Source: Ruthenibacterium sp.
Lineage (GTDB): Bacteria; Bacillota; Clostridia; Oscillospirales; Ruminococcaceae
DNA: 41,520 nucleotides
Direction of reading: 5' to 3'
NCBI GenBank assembly: GCA_020025255.1
Contig: JAHHSK010000008.1
Location: forward strand, 1 to 41,520
The position numbers were made by a program, and so were the translations under genes. Below are positions 40,470 through 41,520 of this stretch, in pieces. Within the stretch, counting starts at the first letter, position 1. Every line of letters starts with the position of its first letter. The notes under the pieces were generated by a model. The model was not told the DNA's origin and ran no database searches. It worked only from the letters and a program-made list of their open reading frames with translations.

Positions 40470-40682
40470 ATGCCTGCACAATGGACGGGAGAAATTGTTG
40501 GTAAATTACACGCCAACCGGATTCAGCATGCTGAACTGGCAAGCCAGTTAGGCTTAACGCCAGAGTATGTAAGCATGGTACTGAATGGAAAGCGCAAACC
40601 CAAAAACGCAGAGACAAAGTTCAATGCAGCTCTTGCAGAACTGATCAAAGTGAAAAAGGAGAATGCCGCTTATGAAAAATGA
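40470..40682 (+). CDS. Small Cro/Xre-like helix-turn-helix protein
   Basis: 70 residues, nearly all one helix-turn-helix domain (HANRIQHAELASQLGLTPEY, VSMVLNGKRKPKNAE). As first gene of the rightward transcript opposite the repressor it sits where a Cro or an early-switch regulator is expected. ATG 40470 is preceded by AGAGGGA; an upstream ATG at 40425 has no ribosome site. Its end overlaps the next gene by 11 bases. Confidence 0.82.
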   Translation: MPAQWTGEIVGKLHANRIQHAELASQLGLTPEYVSMVLNGKRKPKNAETKFNAALAELIKVKKENAAYEK

Positions 40683-41028
40683 ATACGGCATCCAGCTTGA
40701 CCGCAACGGCTATGCCCCGAGCATCATGCAGAAGGATGAAAGCCACTGTTTTTTATGCGGCGAAGCCGGTGGGGACGTCTGGGACGGTTGGGATGAACTG
40801 CATCGGCACGAAGCCTTTGGCGGCGCGCTGCGGGAAAAAAGCAAGCGTCTGGGGCTGTGGTGCTGGTTGCACGGAAACACATGCCACGAAAACGGATCGA
40901 ACGCTGTGCATCAGAATGCAAAAGCTGCCCGATACATCAAAGAATGCGCCCAGCGCGCGGCTATGGATGCATACGGCTGGGGCGTGGAAGACTTCATCCG
41001 CGAATTCGGAAAAAACTATTTGGATTGA
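40672..41028 (+). CDS. Cys/His-rich phage protein (zinc-binding, HNH/NinG-like pattern)
   Basis: 118 residues. The metal-binding pattern Cys26-x2-Cys29 (HCFLCG), His44/His46 (ELHRHEAFGGALR), Cys64, His67 and Cys71-His72 (WCWLHGNTCHENGSNAVH) recalls a small HNH-type or treble-clef fold seen in many Firmicute phage early regions; DNA binding or nicking is possible but not shown. Start ATG 40672 with AAGGAG ten bases before; ATG 40663 is too close to that site. No further function is recognised. Confidence 0.75.
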   Translation: MKNEYGIQLDRNGYAPSIMQKDESHCFLCGEAGGDVWDGWDELHRHEAFGGALREKSKRLGLWCWLHGNTCHENGSNAVHQNAKAARYIKECAQRAAMDAYGWGVEDFIREFGKNYLD

Positions 41029-41043
41029 AAAGGGAGCAGGAAA

Positions 41044-41253
41044 ATGAAACGAATCAACACAAATACAATGGATCCGGCGCGGCTGCCCATGATCATGGAC
41101 GCAAAGCAGGTGGCGGCGCTGCTTTGCATCGATGCACGCACCGTGCGCCGCAAAGCGGGGACGGGCGAAATCCCGGCGCACAAAGTGGGGCCGAAGCTGT
41201 GGCGTTTTTACAAAAAAGAGGTTTTGGAGGTGCTTGGCATTGAAACTTGCTGA
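41044..41253 (+). CDS. Excisionase-like / MerR-type HTH protein
   Basis: 69 residues with a winged helix-turn-helix of the HTH_17/excisionase class: MDAKQVAALLCIDARTVRRK, then GEIPAHKVGPKLWRF and YKKEVLEVLG. In integrative elements such proteins direct excision together with the integrase, or regulate transcription. ATG 41044 after GGGAG. Overlaps the next gene by 14 bases. Confidence 0.8.
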   Translation: MKRINTNTMDPARLPMIMDAKQVAALLCIDARTVRRKAGTGEIPAHKVGPKLWRFYKKEVLEVLGIETC

Positions 41254-41520
41254 TATTTCCCCGCTTGAAAAGGACTTGAAAGAAACTTTATGCAGGGTTC
41301 GCAGGGAGATCGAACAGCTTACAGCAATGGAAGCCGCCATTCTTGCAATGCAGAAAGCACTGGAAGAACTTCCGGAAAAGCAGAAAGAAGAATGGGAACC
41401 GGATGCCGTTGATCCGTCTGCATTTGCGGCGAATACGGAAAACGAAGGCTTTGTTTTCTGCCCGTGCTGCGGGTGCGAGGTAGAGACGCCGTTTGTTGCA
41501 TTTGACACCAAAGAGGATGC
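41240..41520 (+). CDS. Zinc-ribbon protein with coiled-coil start, cut by the window end
   Basis: Open frame from TTG 41240, nine bases after GGAGG (41226-41230), running to the last base (93 codons visible). The first 60 residues are charged and helical (LEKDLKETLCRVRREIEQ, AAILAMQKALEELPEK), probably coiled coil. A Cys cluster FCPCCGCEVE follows at about residue 76-85, a zinc ribbon with its other half beyond the edge. Function unknown; the overlap with the previous gene suggests the same early operon. Confidence 0.65.
   Translation, partial: MKLADISPLEKDLKETLCRVRREIEQLTAMEAAILAMQKALEELPEKQKEEWEPDAVDPSAFAANTENEGFVFCPCCGCEVETPFVAFDTKED

Larger units (their letters stand above)
37342..41520. 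mobile_element. Left end of an integrative element or prophage at a tRNA
   Basis: tRNA, integrase pointing to it, ImmA-like peptidase, CI-like and Cro-like regulators with a divergent operator region, an excisionase-like protein and early phage-type small genes. The repressor/ImmA/integrase set resembles ICEBs1-like control, but no conjugation or structural genes are in view, so phage and ICE cannot be separated. The outer attachment site lies outside the window. Confidence 0.85.

Noticed and set aside
1..41520. CRISPR array or insertion sequence
   Set aside because: No regularly spaced repeats and no transposase gene are seen; the only recombinase is the integrase.

Overview
The window looks like a chromosomal segment of a spore-forming, Gram-positive gut-type Clostridia (Oscillospirales-like; my guess from gene content, not a database result). 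Pointers are SpoVT, the single-chain GlyRS, DapL (LL-diaminopimelate aminotransferase), the PyrK/PyrD class 1B pair, consistent AGGAGG-type ribosome sites and sigma-A promoters of the form TTGACA-17-TACAAT/TATAAT, often with an extended TG at -15. Two divisions are visible: a core-genome stretch (1-37.4 kb) and the left end of an integrative element (37.5 kb to the end).

Core stretch, left to right: the 5' part of a tRNA (minus) divergent from glyS; an M20 and an M29 peptidase; an operon of ECF sigma factor, membrane anti-sigma-like protein and free methionine-(R)-sulfoxide reductase; spoVT (minus) with a sigma-G-like promoter; a DUF624 membrane protein; a ribbon-helix-helix protein; clpB; a MATE transporter (minus); a Gfo/Idh/MocA oxidoreductase-MFS transporter pair (minus); an operon of asnA, a VanZ-like protein and a B12-binding radical SAM protein; the pyrimidine operon pyrC-pyrF-pyrK-pyrD-pyrE-carA-carB; a DEAD-box helicase; dapF and dapL for lysine/peptidoglycan precursor synthesis; galM and a NERD protein; lepA (minus); and a G5/3D-domain cell-wall protein.

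The two most unusual things are in the pyrimidine operon. First, the operon is preceded by a strong promoter, a 26-codon U-rich leader peptide and an intrinsic terminator that starts two bases after the leader stop codon: the layout of an enterobacterial pyrBI/pyrE UTP-sensing attenuator, not of a PyrR-controlled clostridial/bacillar operon. Second, CarA, the glutaminase subunit of carbamoyl-phosphate synthetase, has lost its catalytic Cys (Gly252) and His (Tyr337) and several glutamine-binding residues, while CarB is complete. The enzyme is therefore predicted to use free ammonia; the nearby ammonia-dependent asparagine synthetase AsnA fits an ammonia-rich lifestyle.

At 37.34 kb a CAU-anticodon tRNA is followed by a tyrosine recombinase and a phage-like module. 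Leftward: CI-like repressor, ImmA/IrrE-type metallopeptidase, a TM2-HIRAN membrane protein and the integrase. Rightward: a small Cro-like protein, a Cys/His-rich protein, an excisionase-like HTH protein and a zinc-ribbon protein cut by the window end. A promoter-plus-terminator unit with no reading frame (about 80 nt, plus strand) lies opposite the integrase leader and is a candidate regulatory RNA. The right end of the element is outside the window.
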